64,000 nucleotides of DNA from Gammaproteobacteria bacterium (GTDB lineage: Bacteria; Pseudomonadota; Gammaproteobacteria; Pseudomonadales; Moraxellaceae). Both the position numbers and the translations under genes were made by a program. The DNA is taken from the NCBI GenBank assembly GCA_028868515.1, contig JAGWUI010000002.1, positions 1 to 64,000 of the forward strand, written 5' to 3'. A model generated the notes under the pieces. That model searched no databases. It had not been told where the DNA came from and saw only the letters and a program-made list of their open reading frames with translations. Below, piece after piece: positions 48,159 through 59,387 of the stretch (positions are counted from its first letter, which is position 1; each line of letters starts with the position of its first letter).

Positions 48159-48183
48159 GGCGGAGTAACTTCATCACTCCGCC
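48159..48183 (-). terminator. Hairpin after purB
   Basis: GGCGGAGT and ACTCCGCC form a perfect 8-bp GC-rich stem with a 9-nt loop, 8 bp past the purB stop. On the minus strand only TATTC follows, so the T run is weak; termination is still likely from the position. Confidence 0.6.
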
Positions 48184-48190
48184 GATCAAA

Positions 48191-49591
<1,401 letters not shown>

Positions 49592-49644
49592 CTATTCCAA
49601 GTGCAAAATAATGAGGTGTTGAAATGGGTTAGGTTTTGTTTCAG

Positions 49645-50349
49645 CTATGAGTTTTTTACCTTGTGACGGATTAAGGCGAGCTTACGAATATCTTCCAGCA
49701 TTGCATTCCGTCCAAAAAATAATTGCCAAGGGCGACCGCCAAGGTTGTTCCAAATATGTGCAGCTTGTATGCCCGCAAACAGGCAAGCGCGAATGCAATC
49801 GACATTGGTTGCATCAGTGAGCGTTGCTTGCTGTCCTTTCACTTTCAAACGTGCGCGGAGTGTGCCAGCGGTATTCAAATAGGTTGATGCCATACCAGCC
49901 AAGATCGAAGGATGCCGATAACGTTGATCGAAAAATGCAACGCGTTGATTCAAAATATTTTGTTGTTGGGTGATAAGGCTGACTAATTTTGGTCGGCGAT
50001 AAACTTTACGTTCAATCTGAAATAATGCAAAGGCATAACGCGTTGGTTCTGATGGACGTATTGATTTCGGTAATGAGTTTGATGATTTATATGAAAATAA
50101 ATAATTTTCTAGAAGTTTCATGCCTAATTGTAAATCATCAACATTCCCCAGTCGTTTGATGGGGTCTTTTTCATCAGATAATGCGAGTTTGAGCAGGATA
50201 TCCATCGCAGCTTGATGCCCATTTAATGCAGCCGCACCTTGAGATGCAAAGGCATATGCCAGTCCCGCAGCTTGAAAAATCGCTGCAAGGGCAAGTAGCC
50301 TGAGCTGGCGCGGTGTTGGCGCATTTGGATCTGGGTTAAATCCAGTCAT
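49645..50349 (-). CDS. hflD: High frequency lysogenization protein HflD homologue
   Basis: 234-aa all-helical inner-membrane-associated protein. Its start PRQLRLLALAAIFQAAGLAYAFASQG and the ARLKVKGQQATLTD and RACLFAGIQAAHIWNNLGGRPWQLFF segments match HflD. Its physiological role outside phage lambda is unclear, but it is conserved between mnmA and purB. The start overlaps the mnmA stop (TAATG). Confidence 0.88.
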   Translation of the reverse strand: MTGFNPDPNAPTPRQLRLLALAAIFQAAGLAYAFASQGAAALNGHQAAMDILLKLALSDEKDPIKRLGNVDDLQLGMKLLENYLFSYKSSNSLPKSIRPSEPTRYAFALFQIERKVYRRPKLVSLITQQQNILNQRVAFFDQRYRHPSILAGMASTYLNTAGTLRARLKVKGQQATLTDATNVDCIRACLFAGIQAAHIWNNLGGRPWQLFFGRNAMLEDIRKLALIRHKVKNS

Positions 50350-51569
50350 TAGGCTTTCGCTTGTAGATTATTTTGCAAGGCGCTGACATGTTGTCCAGCA
50401 TCAGTAGCACGGATAACACCGCCGCCTAAGCAGACTTCGTCTTGGTAAAACACAACACTTTGTCCTGGTGTGACTGCGCGTTGTAATTCATCAAAGATAA
50501 CTTTCACTGCACCCTGATTCGCTTCATCAATGTACACAGTGCACGCTTGATCGGCTTGGCGATAGCGTGATTTTGCGGTGCAGCGTAGTGGCTGACTTGC
50601 GCTTATCGGAATATCGCCTGATACCCAGTCGATTGGTTCTGACCACAAAGTTGTACTTAACATCAACGGATGATCGTGACCTTGACCGACGATCAATTGA
50701 TTTTTACTGAGATCTTTTGCCAAGACAAACCATGCACCTTCGGCTTGGTCTTTTAATCCACCGACTCCAATGCCGCCACGTTGTCCGAGGGTGTAATACA
50801 TCAAACCATCGTGTTGACCAATAATGCGGCCTTCGTCCGTCACAATCTCACCTTTTTGTGCAGGCAAATATTGTTGGAGGAAGTCTTTGAAGCGGCGTTC
50901 ACCGATGAAGCAAATACCCGTTGAATCCTTTTTAGTCGCAGTAGACAGTCCAAGCGCTTCTGCTTTGGCTCTGACTTGAGGTTTGATCAATTCACCCACG
51001 GGGAATAATGTTTTTGCGATTTCACGACCATGTACGGCATGAAGGAAATAACTTTGGTCTTTGTTGTGATCTAAGCCGCGTAAGAGTTGGGCGACATTTT
51101 CGCCTGACTGATTATGGAAAATTTCACCGCGGCGAGTGTAATGACCTGTGGCGATATAATCCGCACCTAAGGTCAGCGCATAATCTAAAAATGCGCGGAA
51201 TTTGATTTCTTTATTGCACAAAATATCTGGATTAGGCGTGCGTCCAGCTTGGTATTCTTTCAGAAAGTGCTCAAACACGCGATCCCAGTATTCCATCGCA
51301 AAATTTGCCGTGTGCAAAGGAATCCCTAAAGTGTCACAGACGCTTTGTGCATCAGCAAGATCACGCATCGCTGTGCAGTATTCGGTACCATCGTCATCTT
51401 CCCAGTTCTTCATAAACAGGCCTTCGACGCGATAACCCTGCTCAATAAGAAGTGCAGCCGATACAGACGAATCAACGCCGCCCGACATACCGACCATGAC
51501 GAATTTTTTTTGATTTTCAGAGTAAGCCTGTAATGCTTGTTCTGTGGAAATATCGGCGAATGTTGACAT
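50349..51569 (-). CDS. mnmA: tRNA-specific 2-thiouridylase MnmA
   Basis: 406 aa. Adds sulfur to U34 of tRNA-Lys, -Glu and -Gln, receiving it from TusE. The PP-loop is [12 protein letters not shown] (28-39). The conserved catalytic cysteines lie in [13 protein letters not shown] and [16 protein letters not shown]. The C-terminal ends match the PRC-like domain. The gene overlaps hflD and follows the Nudix gene by 2 bp. Its sulfur donors tusDCB-tusE are encoded at 11.5-13.0 kb. Confidence 0.96.
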   Translation of the reverse strand: MSTFADISTEQALQAYSENQKKFVMVGMSGGVDSSVSAALLIEQGYRVEGLFMKNWEDDDGTEYCTAMRDLADAQSVCDTLGIPLHTANFAMEYWDRVFEHFLKEYQAGRTPNPDILCNKEIKFRAFLDYALTLGADYIATGHYTRRGEIFHNQSGENVAQLLRGLDHNKDQSYFLHAVHGREIAKTLFPVGELIKPQVRAKAEALGLSTATKKDSTGICFIGERRFKDFLQQYLPAQKGEIVTDEGRIIGQHDGLMYYTLGQRGGIGVGGLKDQAEGAWFVLAKDLSKNQLIVGQGHDHPLMLSTTLWSEPIDWVSGDIPISASQPLRCTAKSRYRQADQACTVYIDEANQGAVKVIFDELQRAVTPGQSVVFYQDEVCLGGGVIRATDAGQHVSALQNNLQAKA

Positions 51570-51571
51570 GA

Positions 51572-52060
51572 TTATTCGCCTGTATTGCGTGGTTGTTCAA
51601 AAATCATAGATAGCGGAAAGCGTTGTCCTGCCACAGCATCTTCAATACAGCGAATGACAAGGGGGGAGCGCGCACGACCTGTCGCTTTGAGTTCATCCAG
51701 CGTCAGCCATACTGTACGGACAATCCCCGTATCTAACGTGCGTGCCGCATCAAAAGATTCAATATTGGCAAAAAAGCACATTCGATAATAAGTACATGTT
51801 GGATCATCAGGCGGTGTATAGGTGTAAATGCCTAATACACTATCAATAGAAACGCTGTATCCCGTTTCCTCTAATGTCTCACGAATTGCCGCTTCAACGA
51901 GCGTTTCATTGGCTTCGACATGACCTGCGGGTTGATTAATCACCAGATGAGGGAGATTAACGCTCATTTCTTCGACTAACAAAAAACGTGCATCGGAATC
52001 TTGTCCAGTAATATTTTGCTGAACAATCGTGGCGACGGTTACATGTGGAGTCCAATGCAT
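51572..52060 (-). CDS. Nudix hydrolase (NudJ-like)
   Basis: 162 aa from ATG 52060 ([16 protein letters not shown]); the ATG at 52087 would add nine residues not found in such proteins. The Nudix box is [22 protein letters not shown], with the metal-binding REXXEE intact. Similar genes upstream of mnmA in gammaproteobacteria are NudJ phosphatases of thiamine pyrophosphate and other pyrophosphates. Co-transcribed with mnmA, 2 bp apart. Confidence 0.87.
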   Translation of the reverse strand: MHWTPHVTVATIVQQNITGQDSDARFLLVEEMSVNLPHLVINQPAGHVEANETLVEAAIRETLEETGYSVSIDSVLGIYTYTPPDDPTCTYYRMCFFANIESFDAARTLDTGIVRTVWLTLDELKATGRARSPLVIRCIEDAVAGQRFPLSMIFEQPRNTGE

Positions 52061-52286
52061 CGTTGATTCCAAAGACAATATGATCAAGAAACTGTGTAAA
52101 AGAGACTAAAATATGTTTTATGGTGCATTGCACGTTCAAAAAACATTTAAGAGCAAACTTTTAACAGGTGATATGATACGGGATTACGACCAAATTCTCC
52201 ATTCTGATCTGCATAGGGATGCTGACAGATGTACCAGTTTGTATGATAAAACTTTAGTTTCCAGTGAGTCGTAACAGGGCTAATTC

Positions 52287-52835
52287 ATGACGTCTAAGCA
52301 AAAAACAACTTCCCAATCTACAGTGTCGACGACTACTTTGACTCATTTGGATGCACAAGGTGCAGCACACATGGTTGATGTTTCGGATAAAGCAACGACG
52401 CAGCGAACCGCAGTTGCGACAGGTTTTATTCAATTACAACCAGAAACACTTGCATTATTAAGAGATCAAGCATTGCCAAAAGGTGATGTTTTAGCGACTG
52501 CTCGTATTGCAGGAATTATGGCGGCAAAACAGACCTCATCATTGATTCCACTATGTCATCCATTACCTTTAACTAAAGTTGCTGTGGATTTAGAACTTGT
52601 TGATACACCTATTTCTGGGGTGAAAATACAGGCAACATGTCGCACAACAGGTCAAACTGGTGTGGAAATGGAAGCGTTGACTGCGGTCAGTGTCGCAGGC
52701 CTGACACTTTATGATATGTGTAAGGCTGTTGATCAAGACATGGTCATCGGTGCGATTCAATTGATCAAAAAAGCGGGCGGTAAACGTGATTTTGATAAAA
52801 GTTTCGACAAAACTACTGATAAAGCATCCATTTGA
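52287..52835 (+). CDS. moaC: Cyclic pyranopterin monophosphate synthase MoaC
   Basis: 182 aa. Second step of molybdenum cofactor synthesis, making cyclic pyranopterin monophosphate. Motifs [57 protein letters not shown] and [29 protein letters not shown] are intact, including the catalytic Lys/Asp/Met region. It overlaps moaD. No moaA or moaB is in this window, so the first step is encoded elsewhere. Confidence 0.95.
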   Translation: MTSKQKTTSQSTVSTTTLTHLDAQGAAHMVDVSDKATTQRTAVATGFIQLQPETLALLRDQALPKGDVLATARIAGIMAAKQTSSLIPLCHPLPLTKVAVDLELVDTPISGVKIQATCRTTGQTGVEMEALTAVSVAGLTLYDMCKAVDQDMVIGAIQLIKKAGGKRDFDKSFDKTTDKASI

Positions 52836-52843
52836 GATTGAAT

Positions 52844-53089
52844 ATGACGGTTAAAGTATTATTTTTTGCAAAATTGCGTGAAAAAATGGGTATCAGTGAA
52901 GTTAACTTTACACTCAATCAATCGATAACTTTGAATGAGTTTCAAACATTATTTGCAACTGAATACCCACTTTTTTCAGATTTGCCACAACCGATTGTTG
53001 TTGCGATCAATCAAGAATTTGCGCAACCAGATCAGTTGGTTTCATCTGGCGATGAAGTGGCATTTTTCCCTCCTGTGACGGGTGGATAA
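52844..53089 (+). CDS. moaD: Molybdopterin synthase sulfur-carrier subunit MoaD
   Basis: 81 aa from ATG 52844; starts MTVKVLFFAKLREKMG and ends in the required diglycine (PPVTGG), which is thiocarboxylated by MoeB. Ubiquitin fold. ATG 52832 would overlap the moaC stop. The stop overlaps the possible GTG start of moaE, so translation is coupled. Confidence 0.94.
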   Translation: MTVKVLFFAKLREKMGISEVNFTLNQSITLNEFQTLFATEYPLFSDLPQPIVVAINQEFAQPDQLVSSGDEVAFFPPVTGG

Positions 53090-53102
53090 CTGGGCAACTG
53101 AA

Positions 53103-53681
53103 ATGTCTAAAATTCCTGATTTTGAGCCGATTAATATTCCGATTAATATTCCGATTAATATTCCGATTAATATTCCGATTAATATTCCGATTAATATTCC
53201 GATTAATATTCCGATTAATATTCCGATTGATGTTGCGATTTTAAATGAGCCTTTTAGCGCTTCAGACTTAGATCAAAGATTTAATGCTTTGAATTTGAGA
53301 TCGGGTGCGGCTGGCGCGGTTGTGACCTTTTTAGGTCAAGTGCGTGAATCTGGGGATCGTCAAGATGTAACGGGCTTAGTTTTGGAACATTATTCAGGAA
53401 TGACTGAGCGTGTTTTACATCAGCATATCGTCAATGCCTGTCAACGTTGGTCATTGTTAGGCGTTGTTGTGGTTCATCGTGTGGGAAGAATGGCGTTGGG
53501 TGAAAATATTGTCGGTGTTGTGGTTGCAAGCCAACATCGCCAAGCTGCATTTGATGCCGTGCAATATTTAATGGATTTTCTGAAAAATGATGTGCCTATC
53601 TGGAAACAGGAGTTAACCGATCAAGGTGCAGAGTGGGTGGAGCAAAAAGAAGCGGATTTAGGTACAGTTTCAAGATGGTGA
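53103..53681 (+). CDS. moaE: Molybdopterin synthase catalytic subunit MoaE with an N-terminal tandem repeat
   Basis: 192 aa from ATG 53103; a GTG at 53082 overlaps moaD and would add seven residues. The catalytic part (about 50-192) is normal: GAVVTFLGQVRESG, LEHYSGMTERVL, VVHRVGRMALGENIVGVVVASQHRQAAFDAVQYLMDFLKNDVPIWKQE. In front is an unusual segment of eight copies of the four-residue unit P-I-N-I, encoded by an exact 12-bp tandem repeat, so the protein is about 40 residues longer than E. coli MoaE (150 aa). The repeat replaces the normally short N-terminal strand and is probably tolerated as disordered or beta-like sequence. Confidence 0.94.
   Translation: MSKIPDFEPINIPINIPINIPINIPINIPINIPINIPINIPIDVAILNEPFSASDLDQRFNALNLRSGAAGAVVTFLGQVRESGDRQDVTGLVLEHYSGMTERVLHQHIVNACQRWSLLGVVVVHRVGRMALGENIVGVVVASQHRQAAFDAVQYLMDFLKNDVPIWKQELTDQGAEWVEQKEADLGTVSRW
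53127..53222 (+). repeat. Eight exact copies of a 12-bp tandem repeat in moaE
   Basis: The unit CCGATTAATATT begins at 53127 and repeats without mismatch eight times to 53222; a degenerate ninth unit (CCGATTGATGTT) ends at 53234. Being a multiple of three, copy-number change keeps the reading frame. Each unit encodes P-I-N-I. Confidence 0.97.
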
Positions 53682-53722
53682 TTTAAAAATAGATGGGTCG
53701 CGAAACCCATCTATTTTACGGT

Positions 53723-55123
53723 TTATTTAGAGGATGGCGGCACCGCTTTTGCAAAGATCACTTTTACAGCTTTACCTTGCATGCGTTCTGTAAACCACTG
53801 AGATATCTTCGTTTGATCACTGTTTTTAAGAGTACGTTTGGTGAGTACATTCAGAATCAATGTTTGATCCCCAACGGTTTCAGAATCCTTACCCCATGCT
53901 TGACCTTGTGATAACCAAATTTTCTGAACTTGAGGAAAAAGAACCATCATTTCTTGAGAGATTTGTTGGGTGTTTTGGCTGAGATCAAATTCTTTTGCCT
54001 GCTTTTGCTGTTGTTTATTCAACAGATTTTCTAGGATCTGAATCTGCTGGTCTTTTTGAGATTCTGATTTACTCGTGTAGGTATGCAAATCATTTAACAA
54101 ACCAGATTTTAGCGCATTGACATCCAGATCATGATTTGCCGCCTGATGTACTCGAAGTTGAGCATCTGGCACATACGTTTTCAGAGATTGTCTAAGTGCA
54201 TCGAGTTGATCAGAAGGGAGGAAGTCTCCCATCAATGTCACATCAATGACGTGTGCTTTGGGATCAATTTGGGCTTGTGCAACATAAACAGATTTAGAGC
54301 TAATTTTATCGCTGATAAACTGAGTTGCTTTTGCTTTGAAAACCTCATCCTGTACCAAGATGTAAGCAAGATAAAAACTGGGCAGAGCTGTCAGTAACGC
54401 GATAATGAATGTATAGCGTTTTACACGTCGTGTGGTTTGAGAATCGACAAAACTTTTAGGTTTGACATGTAGATAGCGAATAATAAACATAGAAGATAAC
54501 GCGATAAAAACACTGTTAATCGTAAATAAATACAGTGCTCCTGCAGCCAAAATCCAGCTACCGTTAGCGATTTCATAGCCAGCAGTACAGAGTGGTGGCA
54601 TCAATGCAGTTGCAATTGCGACACCAGGAATCACGTTTGATTTTTCTCGTCGCGTTACCCCAATAATCCCCGCTAGACCACCGAACAATGCAATCAGCAC
54701 ATCCCATAATGTGGGCGTTGTACGTGCCAATAGTTCAGATTGTGCATTTGTCAGTGGACTGATCATAAAATACAAGGTCGATGTCAGTAGGCTGATGAAG
54801 ATTGCAATGGCTAGATTTTTAAGTGATTGGCGAATTAAACTGGAATCATAAGTCCCTGCACCATACCCGACGCCAATAATCGGCCCCATGAGTGGTGAAA
54901 TTAACATAGCACCAATGATGACGGCTGTTGAGTTAACATTTAGACCAATGGATGCAATAAAAATAGCAAAAATAAGCACCCATAAGTTGGTGCCTTCCAT
55001 TTCAATGCCTGCTCGAACAGACTTATCAATCTCGGCATCTTCTGCTTTATCTTCAGTTAAACTGAAAGCATGTTTAAGTTCATATTTTATTTTATCCATC
55101 CAATGTGGAAAATTCGTGCTCAT
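53723..55123 (-). CDS. DUF389 membrane protein
   Basis: 466 aa, TIGR00341/DUF389 family. Six or so membrane helices in the first 270 residues, with the family pattern ASIGLNVNSTAVIIGAMLISPLMGPIIGVGYG. The C-terminal half (about 285-466) is soluble and helical, with a Q/K-rich coiled-coil segment (EKLLNKQQQKQAKE-like, about 360-390). Function unknown. Single gene convergent with moaE. Confidence 0.85.
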   Translation of the reverse strand: MSTNFPHWMDKIKYELKHAFSLTEDKAEDAEIDKSVRAGIEMEGTNLWVLIFAIFIASIGLNVNSTAVIIGAMLISPLMGPIIGVGYGAGTYDSSLIRQSLKNLAIAIFISLLTSTLYFMISPLTNAQSELLARTTPTLWDVLIALFGGLAGIIGVTRREKSNVIPGVAIATALMPPLCTAGYEIANGSWILAAGALYLFTINSVFIALSSMFIIRYLHVKPKSFVDSQTTRRVKRYTFIIALLTALPSFYLAYILVQDEVFKAKATQFISDKISSKSVYVAQAQIDPKAHVIDVTLMGDFLPSDQLDALRQSLKTYVPDAQLRVHQAANHDLDVNALKSGLLNDLHTYTSKSESQKDQQIQILENLLNKQQQKQAKEFDLSQNTQQISQEMMVLFPQVQKIWLSQGQAWGKDSETVGDQTLILNVLTKRTLKNSDQTKISQWFTERMQGKAVKVIFAKAVPPSSK

Positions 55124-55327
55124 ACAACATACCTTACTATTGCTTGAAAATTTATTATTGCGAATGATTGAACATATACAGGTTGATCAATAAACAACAT
55201 TATGGTTGCTCTTTGAGCATAACAAAAGACTCAATCATTATAGAAATTAGTGAGTCATTATTGTATTTGATCGGTGAAATCTGGTGGAAGAAACTTCCAA
55301 TATCTTAATTCTTGAAAAATAATCAAA

Positions 55328-55378
55328 AAATAAGCCAAAAAGTTTGATCAATGATCTAGCTTTTTAGCTTATTTTATT
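55328..55378 (-). terminator. Terminator of the D,D-carboxypeptidase gene
   Basis: AATAAGC with an A-rich extension pairs with CTTTTTAGCTTATT across a 20-nt loop; T-rich sequence follows on both sides. It lies 14 bp past the dacC stop, before the DUF389 gene. Some mismatches. Confidence 0.55.
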
Positions 55379-55391
55379 TAAAAAAATTCTT

Positions 55392-56552
55392 TTATTTAAA
55401 GAATTTGCTAAAGAACATCTTAATATGATCCAACATCCGAGAGAAGAAACCTGCTTCTTCAATAGGCTCTAATGCAATCAACGGACGCTCAGAGATTGTT
55501 TTGCCTGAGAGAGAAGCGATGACTTTACCAACAACCTGACCCTTTTGAATTGGTGCAGTGAGGTTAGGCATGATTGATAGTGCGATTTGCACTTGATTAG
55601 CTTGACCACGTGGCAATGTCACTTTTAAAGCATCTGAAAGACCGACATTTAATGTGTCAACTTTACCTAACCAGATTGGAGTTGTTGCTAATGATTGGCT
55701 CGCAGGACGCAGAGCTGTCGTTTCAAAGTTACTAAAACCATAGCTTAATAATGCACGCGTTTGGTTCGCGCGTTCATTCATGCTTGGTGTACCAAAAATT
55801 GCAGAGATCAAGCGCATTGAGCCGCGTTTAGCTGAGGTGACTTGGCAATAACCTGCTTCTTCGGTGTGACCTGTTTTTAAGCCATCTACACTAGGATCAG
55901 TAAAGAGCAGTGCGTTACGATTACCCTGTTTGATGTTGTTGTAAGTGAACCATTTTTCAGAATAGATAGGATAGTATTTCGCACTGTCATGAATGATGGT
56001 ACGAGCAAGAATTGCCGAGTCCATCGCTGATGAATAATGTCCATCCATTGGCAAACCCGTTGCATTCATGTAATGCGTATGTTGCATGCCGAGGCGTTTT
56101 GCTTCGCTGTTCATGATTTCAGCAAATGCGCCTTCATTGCCTGCAATATGTTCTGCAACTGCTTCTGATGCATCATTTCCTGATTGAATAACGATTCCTC
56201 GAAGCATGTCGAGAACAGATGCCGAACTATTCAACGGCACATACATACATGACTCGCTGCTGCTACCACGACACCAAGCTGATTCGTTCATACGAACTTG
56301 ATCGGTCTCTTTCAAACGACCAGACAATAGGCTTTGCTCAACAATGTAGCTCGTCATTAATTTAGTGAGCGACGCCATTGGTAATTGAACATCTGGATTA
56401 GATGATGCCAAAATTTGCCCAGAATCATAATCCATCAGGACATACGATTTATTGTCCAATGCGGGTGGAGATGGAACAACAGTGACAGCAGAAGCAGTAA
56501 GCGACCAGCCCGTAAGAAGGGTGGTAACAAGCAATACGGGTAGGCGAGACAT
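55392..56552 (-). CDS. dacC: D-alanyl-D-alanine carboxypeptidase (PBP5/6 type)
   Basis: 386 aa from ATG 56552, which begins a clean signal peptide (MSRLPVLLVTTLLTGWSLTASA); an ATG at 56648 would add a 32-residue leader and is rejected. Active site S61xxK64 (ASLTKLM), SGN at 124-126 and KTG at 226-228. The C-terminal domain ends in an amphipathic helix (FFSRMLDHIKMFFSKFFK) that anchors it to the inner membrane. Trims peptidoglycan stem peptides in the periplasm. Confidence 0.93.
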   Translation of the reverse strand: MSRLPVLLVTTLLTGWSLTASAVTVVPSPPALDNKSYVLMDYDSGQILASSNPDVQLPMASLTKLMTSYIVEQSLLSGRLKETDQVRMNESAWCRGSSSESCMYVPLNSSASVLDMLRGIVIQSGNDASEAVAEHIAGNEGAFAEIMNSEAKRLGMQHTHYMNATGLPMDGHYSSAMDSAILARTIIHDSAKYYPIYSEKWFTYNNIKQGNRNALLFTDPSVDGLKTGHTEEAGYCQVTSAKRGSMRLISAIFGTPSMNERANQTRALLSYGFSNFETTALRPASQSLATTPIWLGKVDTLNVGLSDALKVTLPRGQANQVQIALSIMPNLTAPIQKGQVVGKVIASLSGKTISERPLIALEPIEEAGFFSRMLDHIKMFFSKFFK

Positions 56553-56685
56553 TGGCGACGTCAACTCCAAAAGGGATAGTAAAAACAAAATTTGCAGAAT
56601 ATGTTCGAAGAAACGAGGCTGGATTCTAACAGACTCTCGTTTCGACATACTACAGCCAATAGGTGATTACTCGTTTACGATTTTG

Positions 56686-57936
56686 TTATACAAAGTCGAA
56701 TTCTACGTCAGGTTTTTTACCATCAATAATATCGGCAATCGCCTGAGCTGAACCACAAGAGTGAGTCCATCCCAGTGTTCCGTGACCTGTATTTAAATAC
56801 AAATTTGGAAACTTAGTTTTGCCAATATAAGGGACATTGCTTGGTGTTGCAGGACGTAAACCAGTCCAGAAAAGCGGTTTACTATAATCGGCAGCAGCAG
56901 GGAATAGTGCTGCTGTTCGTTTGATCAGTGCCTGACAACGAACGTCATTGAGGTTCAGATTGTAGCCATTTAATTCAGCTGTACCTGCAATTCGTAAACG
57001 ATTTCCTAAACGTGAGAAAACCAGTTTGTATTCATCATCTGTCATGCTGACCATTGGTGCATTTGCACCATCAGGTACTTCAACTGTTGCAGAATAGCCT
57101 TTAGCTGGATAAATGAGTAGCGAAATACCAAGATCGCGTACCATTAATGCGCTATAACTGGCGAGACAAACAACATAGACATCAGCTGTAATATCAAAGA
57201 CTTCCTCATGATGTTTGACGGTTACACCACTGACTCGACCTTGACTTTGTTTAATGTGGGTAATGGTATGGTCGAATAGAAAATTGACCCCTTTTGCGGC
57301 AGCAAGCACAGAAAGATTGTTGGTGAATTTTTGTGCATCGCCTGATTCATCGCTGGCAGTAAATGTTGCGCCGACAATTTTTTCGACTGAATTTGCAAAG
57401 GCTGGTTCAATTGCGACAATATCGCTTTTTTTATCAATGACATTGCGATCGCAGCCATAGTTACGCATAAATTCAGATGCCACAATTGCATCTTCAAATT
57501 CTTTTGGATCTGTATAAAAGTGCAAGATGCCTTTTGTGAGTTCATCATATTTGATGTTTGTATCCGCACGTAATTTTTGCAAAACGCCGCGACTATACAG
57601 CCCTAGACGCAGGATGTTGAGTGTGTTCTGACGTGTTTTGGTCGGAGAGCATTCTTTTAAAAATTGCCAGCCCCAGCGCCATTGATTGATGTCAGCTCGA
57701 AGACGGAAAAGTAGAGGAGCATCTTCTTTGCCGAGCCATTGTAAGATTTTTTTGGGAGCAGAAGGATTTGCCCAAGGTTCTGCATGACAAACAGAGATTT
57801 GTCCACCATTTGCAAAGCTAGTTTCAAGTCCAGCATTAGGTTGTCGTTCAATGACTGTGACTTCATGGCCTGCTTGATTGAGGAACCATGCTGTTGTTGT
57901 TCCGATGACGCCTGCGCCTAAAACCACAATTTTCAC
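56686..57936 (-). CDS. dadA: D-amino-acid dehydrogenase
   Basis: 416-aa FAD protein that oxidises D-amino acids, mainly D-alanine, to keto acids. The dinucleotide motif is VLGAGVIGTTTAW (5-17). ANGGQISVCHAEPWANPSAP and the C-terminal GHGTLGWTHSCGSAQAIADII are characteristic of DadA. dadX racemase is not adjacent here, unlike in many gammaproteobacteria. Single gene. Confidence 0.93.
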   Translation of the reverse strand: MKIVVLGAGVIGTTTAWFLNQAGHEVTVIERQPNAGLETSFANGGQISVCHAEPWANPSAPKKILQWLGKEDAPLLFRLRADINQWRWGWQFLKECSPTKTRQNTLNILRLGLYSRGVLQKLRADTNIKYDELTKGILHFYTDPKEFEDAIVASEFMRNYGCDRNVIDKKSDIVAIEPAFANSVEKIVGATFTASDESGDAQKFTNNLSVLAAAKGVNFLFDHTITHIKQSQGRVSGVTVKHHEEVFDITADVYVVCLASYSALMVRDLGISLLIYPAKGYSATVEVPDGANAPMVSMTDDEYKLVFSRLGNRLRIAGTAELNGYNLNLNDVRCQALIKRTAALFPAAADYSKPLFWTGLRPATPSNVPYIGKTKFPNLYLNTGHGTLGWTHSCGSAQAIADIIDGKKPDVEFDFV

Positions 57937-58150
57937 ATCTCACTCCATATATTGATCAAAAAATGGGGATTTGTTCTTCACGTTTCATGAGGTAAATACT
58001 CTGCATTTAGCATACCAGTTGTGGTTGTAATAAGCCTGATATTTTCAGCAAATGATAGGAAAATTTGATCTGTTAATGTGAGATAACAGATTGAGATATA
58101 TAGATCTTGAGATAAATGCTGATCAAATAGAATGGTGACTTTAAAAACAT

Positions 58151-58177
58151 AAAACCCGCCAAAATAGCGGGTTTTAT
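58151..58177. terminator. Terminator between panD and dadA
   Basis: AAAACCCGC (58151-58159) and GCGGGTTTT (58167-58175) form a 9-bp stem with a 7-nt loop. On the minus strand it follows the panD stop by 25 bp and ends in GGGTTTTATG. Confidence 0.85.
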
Positions 58178-58200
58178 AGAATCTGAGTGATTAAGCTGTG

Positions 58201-58581
58201 TTATGCAACTTGCACAGGAATGATATTCGCTGTGTGGCTAACACTGTTATCTTCATTGCAATAAACCAGTTGAGGTTTAAAGTTGATTAGCTCTTTTGCT
58301 TCAAAATTACCGAAAGTGGCAATGATGATAATGTCTCCAACTGACGCGTGATGTGCTGCACCGCCATTTACAGAAATCATGCCTGTACCTTCTTCACCAC
58401 GAATTGCATACGTTGAGAAACGAGCACCCGTAGTGACATTCCAGACATGAATTTGTTCATACTCAAGAATACCTGCGAGGTCAAGTAGATTACCATCAAT
58501 TGCACAGGAGCCTTCATAATGAAGTTCGGCCTGTGTAACGCGTGCGCGGTGGATTTTACATTTTAACATCGATGTTTGCAT
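58201..58581 (-). CDS. panD: Aspartate 1-decarboxylase
   Basis: 126 aa from ATG 58581 ([15 protein letters not shown]); an ATG at 58617 would add 12 unusual residues. Makes beta-alanine for pantothenate. The self-processing Gly-Ser site is in [10 protein letters not shown], where cleavage makes the pyruvoyl group. The [30 protein letters not shown] region forms the rest of the active site. Single gene, with the panB/panC partners elsewhere. Confidence 0.95.
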   Translation of the reverse strand: MQTSMLKCKIHRARVTQAELHYEGSCAIDGNLLDLAGILEYEQIHVWNVTTGARFSTYAIRGEEGTGMISVNGGAAHHASVGDIIIIATFGNFEAKELINFKPQLVYCNEDNSVSHTANIIPVQVA

Positions 58582-58771
58582 GGCGATGATCTCCGTGGGA
58601 GTAGGGCCAGATAGCACATGAATCTATAAAATCATTAGATCAATGATTTACGATTCGCATTGTGCAGTTTATGGCTGATTTGTACAACATTTAATCGCTA
58701 AATATTGCGACAAAACATTAAATAAAAATCTACTTCACTGATTCTAAAGCAGATTAACCATATAGCTCAAA

Positions 58772-59365
58772 TTAACTAGGCTTAAAACCATTCAATTGAC
58801 TCATGGCACGAGCAATATCACCCTGCACAATCATCGGAGTAAGACGTAATGCTTCATTCAGAGCTTGATCGAGCAAATCTTGCTCAAGCTTAGGTGCTCG
58901 ACCTAAAACATGCCCATGAACTTTTTCTTTGTGGCCCGGATGACCAATTCCAATTCTCAAACGATGAAAATCACTGCCAATTTGTGGAACAATGTCACGC
59001 AGACCATTGTGACCACCATGACCACCGCCAGTTTTCAAGCGGATACAGCCTGAAGGCAAATCAAGTTCATCATGAGCAATGAGAATATTCGAAGGAGCAA
59101 TCTGAAAAAACTTGGCCAAAGGTGCAACTGATCGACCTGATAAGTTCATGAATGTGGTGGGTAATAGCAACCGCACATCATGACCATCAATTGATCCACG
59201 ACCCACAAGACCAGAAAAGCGACTTTCTGCTTTTAGGGTGATGTTAAAACGCTGGGCAATGGCTTCAACATACCAAAACCCAGCGTTATGACGAGTCTGG
59301 GCATATTCCGTTCCCGGATTGCCCAGCCCTACAATGAGGGAAATACTCGTTTGTTCTTTAGACAT
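58772..59365 (-). CDS. pth: Peptidyl-tRNA hydrolase
   Basis: 197 aa, frees peptidyl-tRNA released from ribosomes. GLGNPGTEYAQTRHNAGFWYVE carries the catalytic His and Asn; FMNLSGRSVAPLAKFF, HDELDLPSGCIRLKTGGGHGGHNGL and RLRIGIGHPGH complete the active site. It is 22 bp downstream of rplY on the same strand, the usual rplY-pth pair. Confidence 0.96.
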   Translation of the reverse strand: MSKEQTSISLIVGLGNPGTEYAQTRHNAGFWYVEAIAQRFNITLKAESRFSGLVGRGSIDGHDVRLLLPTTFMNLSGRSVAPLAKFFQIAPSNILIAHDELDLPSGCIRLKTGGGHGGHNGLRDIVPQIGSDFHRLRIGIGHPGHKEKVHGHVLGRAPKLEQDLLDQALNEALRLTPMIVQGDIARAMSQLNGFKPS

Positions 59366-59387
59366 TAGCTAGAGAGCGGTGCTTAAA

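Noticed and set aside
52088-52286. Molybdenum-cofactor riboswitch before moaC
   Set aside because: Known Moco riboswitches lie upstream of such operons, but I could not find the conserved paired core in this leader.
53127-53234. CRISPR-like array
   Set aside because: The units are contiguous without spacers and are in frame within moaE.
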